Below the pieces are notes generated by a model, which was given only the letters and a program-made list of their open reading frames with translations, had not been told where the DNA came from and did no database searches. A stretch of 64,000 nt of DNA from Micromonospora tulbaghiae (GTDB lineage Bacteria; Actinomycetota; Actinomycetes; Mycobacteriales; Micromonosporaceae). Shown one piece after another: positions 16,423 through 26,063 of this stretch. The stretch covers positions 434,001-498,000 of the forward strand of contig NZ_FMCQ01000002.1 in NCBI RefSeq assembly GCF_900091605.1. Reading direction: 5' to 3'. Position numbers and translations under genes: made by a program. Positions within the stretch are counted from its first letter, which is position 1; each line of letters starts with the position of its first letter.

Positions 16423-19400
16423 TCAGCGCAGGCGCGCCTCGATCGCCTCGATGACACGGGGACGCAGCTCGGCGGCGCGGATCACCGCGTCGACCGAACC
16501 GACCTCGACCGCGCGCTGGATGCTGTGCACCCGGTCGAACTCGGCGGCCACCTCGCCCAGCTTCTCCGCCCGCACCGACGAGCGCAGCTCGTCCAGCTCG
16601 GCGGTGAGCGTCGCCCGCTCGGTGCCGGCCGCGGCGGCGACCTTCGCCTCCAGGTCGCGTACCCGGGGGTCGGCGGCGGTGCGGGCGGCGACCTCGCCGG
16701 CGAACACCACGGCCGCGGCGGGCGCGCCACCGAGCACCGAGGCGAACGACCCCTCGATCGCCAGCACCGTCATGTCCGGGTTGAGCGCCTTGGAGAATAC
16801 CACGAACGCGCCGCCGTGGTAGCGCGAGATCACGCAGAACACGATCGGGCCGCGGAAGTTGACGATCGCCCGGCCGATCTCCGCGCCGTACTCCAGTTGC
16901 AGCTTGCGCATCGACTCGGGTGAGCCGTCGAAGCCGGACAGGTTGGCCAGCACGACCAGCGGCCGGTTGCCGCTGGCCGCGTTGATCGCCCGCGCGGCCT
17001 TCTTCGACGAGCGCGGGAACAGCGTGCCCGCGGTGTAGGTGTCCGGGCCGTCGGTGGGCGGGAAGCCGTGCCGGGGCACCGAGCGGGACTCGATGCCGAG
17101 CAGGCACACCGGGATGCCCCCGAGGTGCACGTCCTGCACCACAGCGGTCTCCGCGTCGGCCATGCCGGCCCACCGCTCCAGCACCGGGTGGTCCTGGTCC
17201 GCGAGCGCCCGCATGACGGTACGGATGTCGAACGGCTTCTTGCGGTCCGGGTTGGCGGTGGCGGAGAAGATCTCGCCGACCGTGGCGAAGTCGCTGCCGG
17301 CGACCGCGTGCGGGTAGCCGCAGACGTCCCGGTCCACCGGGTCCATGGTGACGGCCCGGCGTGGGGCGTGCTCGCCCGGCGCGACGTAGGTGTGGTCGTA
17401 GTGCGCCATCAGCACGTCCCGCGCGGCCGGCAGGTCCGGCGCCCAGTACTGCGCCTGCCCGTTCGGGCCCATCACCCGGTCGTAGCCGCCGATGCCGAAG
17501 TTGTCCTCGGCGGAGACGCCGCCGGAGAAGTCGAGCGACTGCTTGCCGGTGAGCACCATCGCCGAGTCCGGCGTCATGACCAGCACGCCCTTGGTGTGCA
17601 TGAGCATCGTCGCCTCGGCGTTCCAGTACGGCTGGGCACCGACGTTGATGCCCGCCACCACGATGTTGATCTCACCGCCGTCCTGGGTGAACTCGACGAT
17701 GCGCTTGAGCGCCGCGGCCACCCAGTCCATGTTCTCCGTACCGGAGGTCATCGAGATCCGGGCGCCGGCGCTCAACGCGTACCACTCCAGCGGCACGCCC
17801 ATCCGCTGCGCCAGGTCCAGCGCGGCGATCACCCGCCGGCACTCCGGCTCGGACAGCGCGCCCAGCGACTTGGTCGGGTCGCCGAGCAGCACCACCCGGG
17901 TCACGCCCTGCGGGTGCCGCGGCGTCGGCGTGGTCACCACTCCGGCCACGATCGCGGCGGTGTTGCGGCCCTTCGGCCGGTCCACCGGCACCAGCTGGTG
18001 GTCGGCGTCCAGGTCGTGCTCGACGAAGTCGCCCAGCAGGCCGGTCAGCTCGTACGGGTAGACCGTGTTGCGGCCGGCCGCGCGCAGCACCTTCAGCCGG
18101 TAGTCGTCCAGCGGCTCGACCGGTTCGGCCGGCGGCTCGCCCACCGTCAGCTGCGCGTGCCCGCTCACGTCGAACGTGATCCGCACGCCCACCTTGGTCA
18201 GCTCGCCGGTACGGCGGTCGCGCTGCCGCGCGATGAACAGGATCTCCTCCAGTTCGGCGCCCACAGTGGTCGGGCGTACCCGCCCGGCGATCAGCTCCAT
18301 CTCCTCGCGGGTCAGCTCGCTCGGCGGCCACACGTAGACGACGATCCGGTTGGTCGGGAACCGCGACTTCGACGGCCGCCGCGACTGCGCCCGGCGGATC
18401 GAGTCGATGCAGGCCGCCACCGTGTCCTCGGTGGTCGGCAGCGCCACCAGGCGGCCGTCCTGCTCCCGCAGCCCGGTCAGGTCACGCACCTGCGCGAACG
18501 CCACCAGCCGCTGGTCGGACGGGTTCTGCCGGGCCACCGCCTGGAACAGGTAGACCTCCTCGTCCAGCGACGGCAGCCGGGTCAGGTCGAACTCGCGCAG
18601 CCGTTCCAGTTGCATCCGCTGCGCGATGTACGGGTGCAGGCCGCGGATCAGCCGCTCCTCGGCCATCCCGCCGCCCTCGGCGGGGCGGAACGTGACGTGG
18701 TGGTGCATCACCGCGCCGCCGCGCCCGGCCACGGTGGTGGTGAGGCGGCGTACCTGCTGCGGCAGGGGGTGCGCGTTGACCACGTCCAGCAGCGCGGCGG
18801 CGGTGGCGTCCAGGTCCGCGGGCTGGTTCTCCCAGGCCAGGTAGACGTCCGCGTCGACGGCCTCGCAGTCGCGGGCCACCTCGGCCAGGCCGCGCAGCGC
18901 GTCGCCGAGCGCGTCGAAGCGTACGGCGGCCGAGACCACGCTCGACCCGTCCCGCCCGGCCACCACGAACGTGCAACCACCGGTGGTGCGGGTGCGGACC
19001 TCGGTGACCGCCTTGTTGCCGTAGTAGCGGCGGGTCAGCACCTCCAGCATGGCCACGTTGTCCAGGTCGTCGCGGACCAGGCGCTGACCGAGCAGCCGGA
19101 CCAGCGGTTCGGTGCTGCGGACCATCTCGGCGATCCGCTCGGCGCGGTCCGGCGCGTCCGGCTGCGCGTCGAGGTGCCGCAGGTGGGTGCGGACCTGGGC
19201 GTAGACGCGGGCCCGGTTGCGGCGCAGCAGCGGCTGGGCGAACCAGGCGAACACCACGCCCCGGGCCAGGTCGGCGACGACCGGGAAGCGGACCTGCGTC
19301 GCCGCGACGAGGCGCTCCAGCGCGAGGCCGGCGGGCTCACGCAGCGCCTCGTCCGGCGGCGGCTCGCGCAGCCAGGAGCGCAGCAGCGTGGCGATCACCG

Positions 19401-21885
19401 CGGCGTCCGCGGCGGCCCGCTGCTGGGCCAGGAAGATCCGGAAGACCGCGGCCTCCAGCTCGGGGGAGCGGTCCAGTTCGGTGACGTCGTAGTGGGCGAG
19501 CGCCTTCGCGAGGCGGGTCCGGAACGACTCCGGGGAACCGGCCCGCTCGACGTCGAGGCTCTGCAGGTAGGTGTGGAAGTATTCGCGGGCGCTGTGCACG
19601 TGCCCGGCCGGCCCGTCGTCGCCGGGGCGGTTGCGGCTCAGCTCGGCCAGGTCGGCGAAGACGTTCACCAGCTCCAGCTCCTCGGCCAGCGGCCGGTGCC
19701 CCGCCTCGGTGGCCGCGCGCCGCGCGTCCAGGTAGTCGTCGAGCACCCGGCGCTCGTCGTGCGGGTCGACGTCGTAGCCGAGCAGCAGGGCGCACAGGTC
19801 CTCCTGGCCGCGCTCGGCCCGGGACCGCGCCGGCACGTCCGCCGGCGCCACGGGCAGGTCCAGCTCGACAACGGGACCGGCCGGGCCGTCGGCGGCCTCG
19901 GCGTCGTCCTCGGCGACCGGCTCCAGGCGCAGCAGCGGCGCGCCCGCCTCCACCTGGGTGCCCACCGCCACCGACGACTCCTTGAGGCGGGCCCGGAACG
20001 GCGCCCGCAGCACCGTCTCCATCTTCATCGCCTCCAGCACCAGCACCGGCGCGCCGGCCTCGACCTCCGCGCCGACCTGGAGCGGCGTGGCGACCACGAG
20101 CGCCGGCATGGGGGAGCGCAGCACGCCGCCCTCGTCGCGACTGATCCGGTGCGTCACGCCGTCCACCTCGACCAGGTGGATCGGGCCGTGGGTGTCGGTG
20201 AGCAGGCGGAAGCGGGCGCCGTTCACCGCGATCTGGCCGGTGTGCCGGTCGAAGCGGTCCAGCTCGACGTCGGCGGTGCGGACGTCGCCCCCGGCCTCGA
20301 CGCCGACGCGGAACCGGTGCGCGCCGACCCGGGCCACCCGCATCCGGTAGGTCACGCCGCGCAGCTTCAGGTCCAGCGGCCGGCCGCTGCGGTGCTGCAC
20401 CTGCGGACGTCCACCGGCCGCGGTGGACAGCAGCCGCTGCCGTTCGGCGGTCTCGTCCTCCTCGTACGCCTCGATCGCGGCGGCGGCGAGCGCCACGGCG
20501 GAGTGCCGGTGCGCGACCAGGCGGCCCTCGCCGCGTACCCGGTCGATCCAGCCGGTGTCCGCGCTGGCGTCGATCACCTCGGGCTGGTCGAGCAGGTCGA
20601 GCACGAAGCTCTTGTTCGTCGCGCCGCCGGCGATGACCACAGTGGTGTTCGCCATGGCCCGGCGCAGGCGGCCCAGCGCCTCGTCCCGGTCCCGGCCGTA
20701 CGCGATGATCTTGGCGATCATGGAGTCGAAGTCGGCCGGGATGGTGTCGCCCTCACTGACCCCGGTGTCGACCCGGATACCGGGACCGGCGGGCAGGTCG
20801 AGCCGGGTGATCCGGCCGGGGGAGGGGGCGAAGTCGCGGTCCGGGTCCTCGGCGTTGAGCCGCGCCTCGATGGCGTGCCCGCGCTCGACCGGCGGCTCAC
20901 CGCTCAGCCGGCCGCCGCCGGCCACGTGCAGCTGCGCCTTGACCAGGTCGAATCCGGTGGTCGACTCGGTGATCGGATGCTCGACCTGCAGGCGCGTGTT
21001 GACCTCCAGGAACGCGAACAGCCGGTCGCCCGGGTGGTAGAGGAACTCGACAGTGGCCGCGCCCCGGTAACCGACCGCCACCGCCAGGCGCTCCGCCGAC
21101 GCCTTCAGCTCCGCGGTCTGGTCCGGGCTCAGCACCGGCGAGGCGGACTCCTCGATCACCTTCTGGTTGCGCCGCTGCACCGAGCAGTCCCGTACCCCGA
21201 GCGCCCACGCGGTGCCCTGGCCGTCCGCGATCACCTGGACCTCGACGTGCCGGGCGCCGGTGACCAGACGCTCCAGGAACACCACGCCGCTGCCGAACGC
21301 CCGCGCCGCCTCCTGGCTGGTGCGCTCGTAGGCGTCGGCCAGCTCGGCATCGCTGCGGATGACCCGGATGCCGCGCCCGCCGCCACCGGCTGTGGCCTTG
21401 AGCATCAGCGGATAGCCGATCGAGGCCGCCGCGCGCAGCGCGTCCTCCAGGCTCTCCACCGCGCCGCGGCTCCACGGCGCGACCGGCACGCCGACCTCCT
21501 CGGCGATCAGCTTCGCGCCGATCTTGTCGCCGAGCTTGCGCATGGCGTCCGGGCTCGGCCCGACGAACGTCACGCCGATCTTCTCGCACAGTTCGGCGAA
21601 CGCCGGGTCCTCGGCCACGAAACCCCAGCCGACCCACGCGGCGTCCGCGCCGGTCTCGACCAGCGCGCGCTCCAAGGCCTTGAGGTCGAGGTACGGGCGG
21701 GCGGACGCGGGGCCCAGGTCGTAGGCGACGTCCGCCTCGCGGACGAAGGTGGCGGTACGGTCGACGTCGGTGTACAGCGCGACGGTCTCGATCCGGCTGC
21801 CGGTCTCCGCGGCCAGTTCCCGGACCGCGTGGATGAGCCGCATCGCGGCCTCACCACGGTTGACGATGGCGACACGGGTGAACAC
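16423..21885 (-). CDS. Single-chain biotin-dependent acyl-CoA carboxylase (BC-BCCP-CT)
   Basis: 1,820 residues, organised like eukaryotic acetyl-CoA carboxylase. The biotin carboxylase domain is at about 1-450, with ATP-grasp glycine loop KATAGGGGRGIRV and FLEVNTRLQVEHPITE. A linker leads to a biotinyl carrier domain with biotinylated K621 in EAMKMET. A long central region (about 690-1240) has no catalytic motif. The carboxyltransferase is at about 1250-1800 (SGARI...SGTENMDWVAAALK, GGINVG-like loop, GNRPLVVLANLSGFDGS). It carboxylates an acyl-CoA to a malonyl-type product; the acyl length cannot be told. Bacterial single-chain carboxylases of this kind (YCC type) are known but uncommon, most bacteria splitting the activities over several subunits. 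The gene stands alone, so it needs no partner nearby. Confidence 0.88.
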   Translation of the reverse strand: MFTRVAIVNRGEAAMRLIHAVRELAAETGSRIETVALYTDVDRTATFVREADVAYDLGPASARPYLDLKALERALVETGADAAWVGWGFVAEDPAFAELCEKIGVTFVGPSPDAMRKLGDKIGAKLIAEEVGVPVAPWSRGAVESLEDALRAAASIGYPLMLKATAGGGGRGIRVIRSDAELADAYERTSQEAARAFGSGVVFLERLVTGARHVEVQVIADGQGTAWALGVRDCSVQRRNQKVIEESASPVLSPDQTAELKASAERLAVAVGYRGAATVEFLYHPGDRLFAFLEVNTRLQVEHPITESTTGFDLVKAQLHVAGGGRLSGEPPVERGHAIEARLNAEDPDRDFAPSPGRITRLDLPAGPGIRVDTGVSEGDTIPADFDSMIAKIIAYGRDRDEALGRLRRAMANTTVVIAGGATNKSFVLDLLDQPEVIDASADTGWIDRVRGEGRLVAHRHSAVALAAAAIEAYEEDETAERQRLLSTAAGGRPQVQHRSGRPLDLKLRGVTYRMRVARVGAHRFRVGVEAGGDVRTADVELDRFDRHTGQIAVNGARFRLLTDTHGPIHLVEVDGVTHRISRDEGGVLRSPMPALVVATPLQVGAEVEAGAPVLVLEAMKMETVLRAPFRARLKESSVAVGTQVEAGAPLLRLEPVAEDDAEAADGPAGPVVELDLPVAPADVPARSRAERGQEDLCALLLGYDVDPHDERRVLDDYLDARRAATEAGHRPLAEELELVNVFADLAELSRNRPGDDGPAGHVHSAREYFHTYLQSLDVERAGSPESFRTRLAKALAHYDVTELDRSPELEAAVFRIFLAQQRAAADAAVIATLLRSWLREPPPDEALREPAGLALERLVAATQVRFPVVADLARGVVFAWFAQPLLRRNRARVYAQVRTHLRHLDAQPDAPDRAERIAEMVRSTEPLVRLLGQRLVRDDLDNVAMLEVLTRRYYGNKAVTEVRTRTTGGCTFVVAGRDGSSVVSAAVRFDALGDALRGLAEVARDCEAVDADVYLAWENQPADLDATAAALLDVVNAHPLPQQVRRLTTTVAGRGGAVMHHHVTFRPAEGGGMAEERLIRGLHPYIAQRMQLERLREFDLTRLPSLDEEVYLFQAVARQNPSDQRLVAFAQVRDLTGLREQDGRLVALPTTEDTVAACIDSIRRAQSRRPSKSRFPTNRIVVYVWPPSELTREEMELIAGRVRPTTVGAELEEILFIARQRDRRTGELTKVGVRITFDVSGHAQLTVGEPPAEPVEPLDDYRLKVLRAAGRNTVYPYELTGLLGDFVEHDLDADHQLVPVDRPKGRNTAAIVAGVVTTPTPRHPQGVTRVVLLGDPTKSLGALSEPECRRVIAALDLAQRMGVPLEWYALSAGARISMTSGTENMDWVAAALKRIVEFTQDGGEINIVVAGINVGAQPYWNAEATMLMHTKGVLVMTPDSAMVLTGKQSLDFSGGVSAEDNFGIGGYDRVMGPNGQAQYWAPDLPAARDVLMAHYDHTYVAPGEHAPRRAVTMDPVDRDVCGYPHAVAGSDFATVGEIFSATANPDRKKPFDIRTVMRALADQDHPVLERWAGMADAETAVVQDVHLGGIPVCLLGIESRSVPRHGFPPTDGPDTYTAGTLFPRSSKKAARAINAASGNRPLVVLANLSGFDGSPESMRKLQLEYGAEIGRAIVNFRGPIVFCVISRYHGGAFVVFSKALNPDMTVLAIEGSFASVLGGAPAAAVVFAGEVAARTAADPRVRDLEAKVAAAAGTERATLTAELDELRSSVRAEKLGEVAAEFDRVHSIQRAVEVGSVDAVIRAAELRPRVIEAIEARLR

Positions 21886-22066
21886 GTGACCGTCCCCTTC
21901 GGTTGACCCACTCCTGCGCGCCGGGCGCGGCGATGCCCCCGGCTCGCCTCACCTTTCCGCCTGTGCGCGGGCGGCGCCATGTCGTAACGGCCGAAGCCTG
22001 AGCGGGGACCGTTGTGGGAACCGAACAAAAGTTTTTAGCCAGCCACTCACTACCCGTCGGTACGCG

Positions 22067-22102
22067 ATACGGCGCCGGACCCGCTCGGGTCCGGCGCCGT
22101 AT
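22067..22102 (-). terminator. Strong hairpin terminator between DUF2188 and carboxylase genes
   Basis: A perfect 16-bp stem ATACGGCGCCGGACCC (22067-22082) / GGGTCCGGCGCCGTAT (22087-22102) with a GCTC loop, 19 bases after the stop of the DUF2188 gene on the minus strand. It separates that gene from the carboxylase gene, whose promoter must lie in 21886-22066. Confidence 0.75.
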
Positions 22103-22120
22103 GGCGTCTGCGCTGCGTGC

Positions 22121-22351
22121 TCAGCCCGGGATCTCCCGGGGGTCGCGGCTGCGGGGGTACGTGTTCTTCTCGCCGATCGTGCCGTCCTGCTTCTTGATCA
22201 CGTGCTCGGTGCCGCGCTCGGCCGCCATCTCCCGGCCGGCCGCCTCGGCCTCCGCCTTGGTGTCGTGGCGGCTGGTCGCGCGCTCGTTGCCCTCCGGGCG
22301 GTTCTTCCACTGCCCGTCCTGCTGGTAGGTGTCGATGTCGCCCTTCGCCAT
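22121..22351 (-). CDS. DUF2188-like small protein
   Basis: 76 residues, hydrophilic and basic/acidic. Sequence such as GQWKNRPEGNERATSRHDTKAEAEAAGREMAAERGTEHVIKKQDGTI fits the DUF2188 family, in which a duplicated-looking beta-strand unit repeats W/R-rich and EHVIH-like motifs. Function unknown. It starts with ATG (22351), preceded by GGGAGC. Single-gene unit with its own terminator at 22067-22102. Confidence 0.7.
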   Translation of the reverse strand: MAKGDIDTYQQDGQWKNRPEGNERATSRHDTKAEAEAAGREMAAERGTEHVIKKQDGTIGEKNTYPRSRDPREIPG

Positions 22352-22526
22352 GCCGTCAGCTCCCTCGTTCGCGTGTCCGATGACAAATGTCTGCCCACGG
22401 GCGCGGTGCGTTAATCCTGCGGTCGCTCAGCGGTTTGCCGGAACGGCAAGGTTCCTTGCTGTTCGGTCCGAGGCGACGCACGATGGCGGGGCCGGTCGGG
22501 AGACGACCGGCGGCGAGGAGGCAGAC

Positions 22527-23177
22527 ATGACGGGGCACCACCACCACGAGCACCCGGCGTACACCGACCCGGCCCGGTTCTGGGACGAGCGGTACGGCCA
22601 GCGGGACCGGATCTGGAGCGGCCGGGTCAACCCCGTCCTGGCCGAGGTGGCCGGCACGCTGACCCCGGGCACCGTGCTCGACCTGGGCAGCGGCGAGGGC
22701 GGCGACGCGGTGTGGCTCGCGTCGAAGGGCTGGCGGGTCACCGCCGTGGACATCTCGTCCGTCGCGCTGGACCGCCTCGCCGTGGAGGCCGAGCGGGCCG
22801 GGGTGGCCGACCGGATCACCACCGTCCGGCACGACCTCACCCAGGGCTTCCCGCCCGGCCGCTACGACCTGGTGTCCGCGCAGTTCTTCCAGTCGCCGCT
22901 GGTCCTGCCCCGGGAGAAGGTGCTGCCCCCGGCGGCCGAGGCGGTCGCGCCCGGCGGCCGGCTGCTCGTCGTCGAGCACGGCGCGCCGCCGCCCTGGGCC
23001 GGGCCCGACACCGGCCACCACCGGTTCGCCGAACCGGAGGAGATCCTGGCCGCGATGAACCTCGACCCGGACGGCTGGGACACCGAGCGGCTGGGCGCGG
23101 CGCGCCGTACCGCCACCGGCCCGGACGGCCAGACCGGCGAGCTGATCGACCACGTGGTGCTGGTGCGGCGGCGCTGA
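22527..23177 (+). CDS. Class I SAM-dependent methyltransferase
   Basis: 216 residues. A His-rich start (GHHHHEH) is followed by FWDERYGQRDRIWSG, as in TehB/thiol-type methyltransferases. Motif I VLDLGSGEGGDAVWLA lies at about 51-66 and the acidic end of strand 2 is VTAVDIS. The open frame extends upstream to 22329, but the ATG at 22527 has GAGGAGG six bases before it and begins the family sequence. Substrate unknown; the WxGRVNPVL segment and small size suggest a small-molecule methylase. Confidence 0.8.
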   Translation: MTGHHHHEHPAYTDPARFWDERYGQRDRIWSGRVNPVLAEVAGTLTPGTVLDLGSGEGGDAVWLASKGWRVTAVDISSVALDRLAVEAERAGVADRITTVRHDLTQGFPPGRYDLVSAQFFQSPLVLPREKVLPPAAEAVAPGGRLLVVEHGAPPPWAGPDTGHHRFAEPEEILAAMNLDPDGWDTERLGAARRTATGPDGQTGELIDHVVLVRRR

Positions 23178-23189
23178 CCGCCGCGCCGG

Positions 23190-24392
23190 TCAGGCCCGCG
23201 CGGACGGCCGGGTCAGCAGCAGCACCAGCAGCCCGGCCGCGCACAGCGCGGTGCTCATGCCGTACGCCCACCGGTAGCCGACCTGCGCGGAGATCCCGAG
23301 CAACGGCCCGGCGAGCATGGCCCCGATCGGGAACGTGTTGGTGAACAGCGTGGTGGCCCGGCCCGGCTCGCCCGGCAGCAGATCCTGCACGTAGGCGATG
23401 CCGACGCCGGACACCGCGGCGATGAACAGCGCGTTCACCGGCTGCGCGAACAGCAGGAACGGCACGCTCGGCGCCAGCGCGGCGGTCGCGTAGTAGGCGA
23501 CCCCGCAGGCGCCGCCGACCAGGACCAGCGTCCGCAGCCGGACCCGCGCGGTCAGCGCGCCCAGCCCGAGGATCAGCGGGATCTCCAGCGCCGCGCACAG
23601 GCCCAGCACCAGGCCGGCGCGGGAGGGGTCGTCGTTCAGTTCGGTGTCGATCAACAGCGACATCGCCTGCACGCCGACCGTCAGCGGGCACTGGAGCAGG
23701 ACGAACGTGAGCGCCGTCAGCGCCAGCCGCAGCCGGGACGCGCCGGGCGGGCCGGGCGCGGCGCCGTCCGAATCGGCCGCGACCGGCCGCGCCGGCAGCG
23801 GCAGCTCCTCCAGCCGGAACGCGGCCACCAGCGCGGCCAGCGCGTACATGACGGCGGCCATGCCGTACACCAGGCGGAAGCCGCCGACGTCGAGCAGCAC
23901 CGCGGCCAGCGCCGGCCCGGCCACCCAGGCCAGCGAGAACACGGTACGCATGAGGCTGACGCCGAACGCGGCCCGCGCCGGATCGTCCCTGTCGAACAGC
24001 GCCCGGGTGTACGCGAACGACTGCGGGAACAGCGAGTTCGCCAGTGCCGTGGCGGTCGCGGTCAGCGCCAGCAGGATCCAGTAGTCGCGGACGTACGCGG
24101 TCAGGCCCGTGCCCACCACGCCGGCCAGCGCGGCGCCGACCAGCAGCGCGCGCCGGATCGGCCGGCGGTCCGACAGCCGGCCGATCAGCGCGGAGGCGAC
24201 CACGCCGGACAGCGGGGCGACGACCAGGAACACGGTCACCCGTAACGGGCCGGCGTGGACCTCCCGGTCGAGGAACAGCGACAGGAACGGCAGCACCACG
24301 GCGGTGGACAGGCCGACGGTCAGGAACACCACACCCAGCGGGAGCAGCCGGAATCGGCCGGCGCGCACCGCCGGCCTCGTGTCCACAGCCAT
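23190..24392 (-). CDS. MFS transporter, SetA/SetB sugar-efflux-like
   Basis: 400 residues with about 12 hydrophobic segments. The loop between helices 2 and 3 has the MFS signature GRLSDRRPIRRALLVG. FPQSFAYTRALFDRDDPARAAFGVSLMRTVFSLAWVAGPALA is typical of the sugar efflux transporter (Set) group. Start ATG at 24392 opens the first membrane helix in frame. It is 56 bases downstream of the FMN enzyme gene on the same strand and may be co-transcribed. Substrate unknown. Confidence 0.82.
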   Translation of the reverse strand: MAVDTRPAVRAGRFRLLPLGVVFLTVGLSTAVVLPFLSLFLDREVHAGPLRVTVFLVVAPLSGVVASALIGRLSDRRPIRRALLVGAALAGVVGTGLTAYVRDYWILLALTATATALANSLFPQSFAYTRALFDRDDPARAAFGVSLMRTVFSLAWVAGPALAAVLLDVGGFRLVYGMAAVMYALAALVAAFRLEELPLPARPVAADSDGAAPGPPGASRLRLALTALTFVLLQCPLTVGVQAMSLLIDTELNDDPSRAGLVLGLCAALEIPLILGLGALTARVRLRTLVLVGGACGVAYYATAALAPSVPFLLFAQPVNALFIAAVSGVGIAYVQDLLPGEPGRATTLFTNTFPIGAMLAGPLLGISAQVGYRWAYGMSTALCAAGLLVLLLTRPSARA

Positions 24393-24448
24393 GCGGCGGA
24401 CTGTACGCGGCGGCGGTGCGGCGGCCGACCGAGTTTCCGCTGTCCGGG

Positions 24449-26023
24449 CTAGCCGACGGCGGTGGGGGAGGGCGGTGCGCTGCCGCCCTGCGGGGCCTCG
24501 GCCGTCATCAGCCGGACGATCTCCGCCCGGTCCGCTGCCGACGGCATCCCCCACTCCGGCCGGTAGCCGAACGCCCGGTCCAGCGGGATCGACGAGGTCC
24601 GGCCGTCGAGGATCTCCACCGAGTCGGTGCCGATCAGTCCGGGATGCTCGACGCCGCACGCCTCGGCCACCTTCACCAGGTCGCGGCGCAGCGTACGGAT
24701 GTAGTTCGCGGCCCGCACCGACTTGCGGGCCGGGTCCAGACCCCGGGCCAGCCAGGCGTTCTGCGTGGCGACGCCGGTCGGGCAGGTGTCGGTGTGGCAC
24801 TTCTGCGCCTGGATGCAGCCGATCGCCAGCATCGCCTCCCGCCCGACGTTGACCATGTCGGCGCCGAGCGCGAACGCCACCACCGCGTTGTCCGGCAGGC
24901 CGAGCTTGCCGGCGCCGACGAACACCACCTGCTCGTGCAGGTCGCGTTCGGCGAACGTCCGGTAGACCCGGGAGAAGCCCTGCTGGAACGGCAGCGAGAC
25001 CGAGTCGCTGAAGATAAGCGGTGCGGCGCCGGTGCCGCCCTCGCCGCCGTCGACGGTCACGAAGTCCACGCCGCGCCCGGTGTCGCGCATCAGCGTGGTC
25101 AGCTCCTCCCAGAACCCCAGGTCGCCGACCGCGGACTTGATGCCGACCGGCAGACCGGTCTCGGCGGCGAGCAGCTCCACCCAGTCCAGCAGGCTGTCGC
25201 AGTCGGAGAACTCGGCGTGCCGGGACGGGCTGACGCAGTCGCGGCCGGCCGGGATGCCCCGGGTGGCGGCGATCTCGGCGGAGACCTTCGCCGCCGGCAG
25301 CAGGCCGCCCAGGCTCGGCTTGGCGCCCTGGCTCAGCTTGATCTCCAGCGCCCGTACCGGCTCGGCCGCGACGAGGTCCTTGAGCCGTTCCAGGCTGAAC
25401 CGGCCGCGCTCGTCGCGGCAGCCGAAGTACGCGGTGCCGAGCTGGAAGACCAGCTCACCGCCGTTGCGGTGGTACGGCGACAGCCCGCCCTCGCCGGTGT
25501 TGTGCAGGCAGCCGGCCAGCGCGGCGCCCCGGTTGAGCGCCTCCACCGCGTTGCCGGACAGCGACCCGAAGCTCATCCCGGAGATGTTCACCACCGACTC
25601 CGGCCGGAACGCGTGCGCCCGGCCGCGCGCCGCGCCGAGCACCTTGGCGCAGGGCAGCGTCACGTCGTGCCCGGCGGTCGGCGCCGACGGCGGCACCGCC
25701 CGGCCGAACGTGCGGTGCTTGATGATCGGATAGCCGGCGGTGTGCTCGATGTCGTTGTCGGTGCCGAAACCGAAGTAGTTGTTCTCCTGCTTGGCCGAGG
25801 CGTACACCCAGCGCCGCTGGTCGCGGGTGAACGGCCGCTCCTCGTCGTTGCCGGCCACGATGTACTGCCGCAGCTCCGGGCCGATCGACTCGATCAGGTA
25901 CCGGGCCCGGCCCAGCACCGGGAAGTTGCGGCGCAGCGCGTGGTCGCGTTGCAGCAGGTCCCGCGCCGCCAGCGCGGCGACGGCGGCGACGGCTGCGGGT
26001 ACGGCTCTTCTCGCCCAGCTCAT
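24449..26023 (-). CDS. FMN-binding glutamate-synthase-like protein
   Basis: 524 residues. An N-terminal hydrophobic helix (VPAAVAAVAALAA) is followed by the FMN-binding TIM barrel found in the central part of large-chain glutamate synthase: SGMSFGSLSGNAVEAL, DFVTVDGGEGGTGAAP (flavin phosphate site) and CHTDTCPTGVATQ (the Cys cluster region of GltB). It lacks the glutamine amidotransferase and GXGXG beta-helix parts of GltB, as is normal for this stand-alone membrane-anchored family, whose reaction is not settled. The ATG at 26023 (MSWARR) is preferred over 26056 because the membrane helix starts there. Confidence 0.82.
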   Translation of the reverse strand: MSWARRAVPAAVAAVAALAARDLLQRDHALRRNFPVLGRARYLIESIGPELRQYIVAGNDEERPFTRDQRRWVYASAKQENNYFGFGTDNDIEHTAGYPIIKHRTFGRAVPPSAPTAGHDVTLPCAKVLGAARGRAHAFRPESVVNISGMSFGSLSGNAVEALNRGAALAGCLHNTGEGGLSPYHRNGGELVFQLGTAYFGCRDERGRFSLERLKDLVAAEPVRALEIKLSQGAKPSLGGLLPAAKVSAEIAATRGIPAGRDCVSPSRHAEFSDCDSLLDWVELLAAETGLPVGIKSAVGDLGFWEELTTLMRDTGRGVDFVTVDGGEGGTGAAPLIFSDSVSLPFQQGFSRVYRTFAERDLHEQVVFVGAGKLGLPDNAVVAFALGADMVNVGREAMLAIGCIQAQKCHTDTCPTGVATQNAWLARGLDPARKSVRAANYIRTLRRDLVKVAEACGVEHPGLIGTDSVEILDGRTSSIPLDRAFGYRPEWGMPSAADRAEIVRLMTAEAPQGGSAPPSPTAVG

Positions 26024-26063
26024 CCCGCCACTCTTTCCGGCCCGGCACCCGGTCAAACGCCGG

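Noticed and set aside
17068..21906. Very long open frame (about 1,600 codons) on the + strand, opposite the carboxylase gene
   Set aside because: Composition is Arg/Gly/Val/His-rich without any domain; it is the antisense shadow that high-GC codon bias creates over a long real gene.
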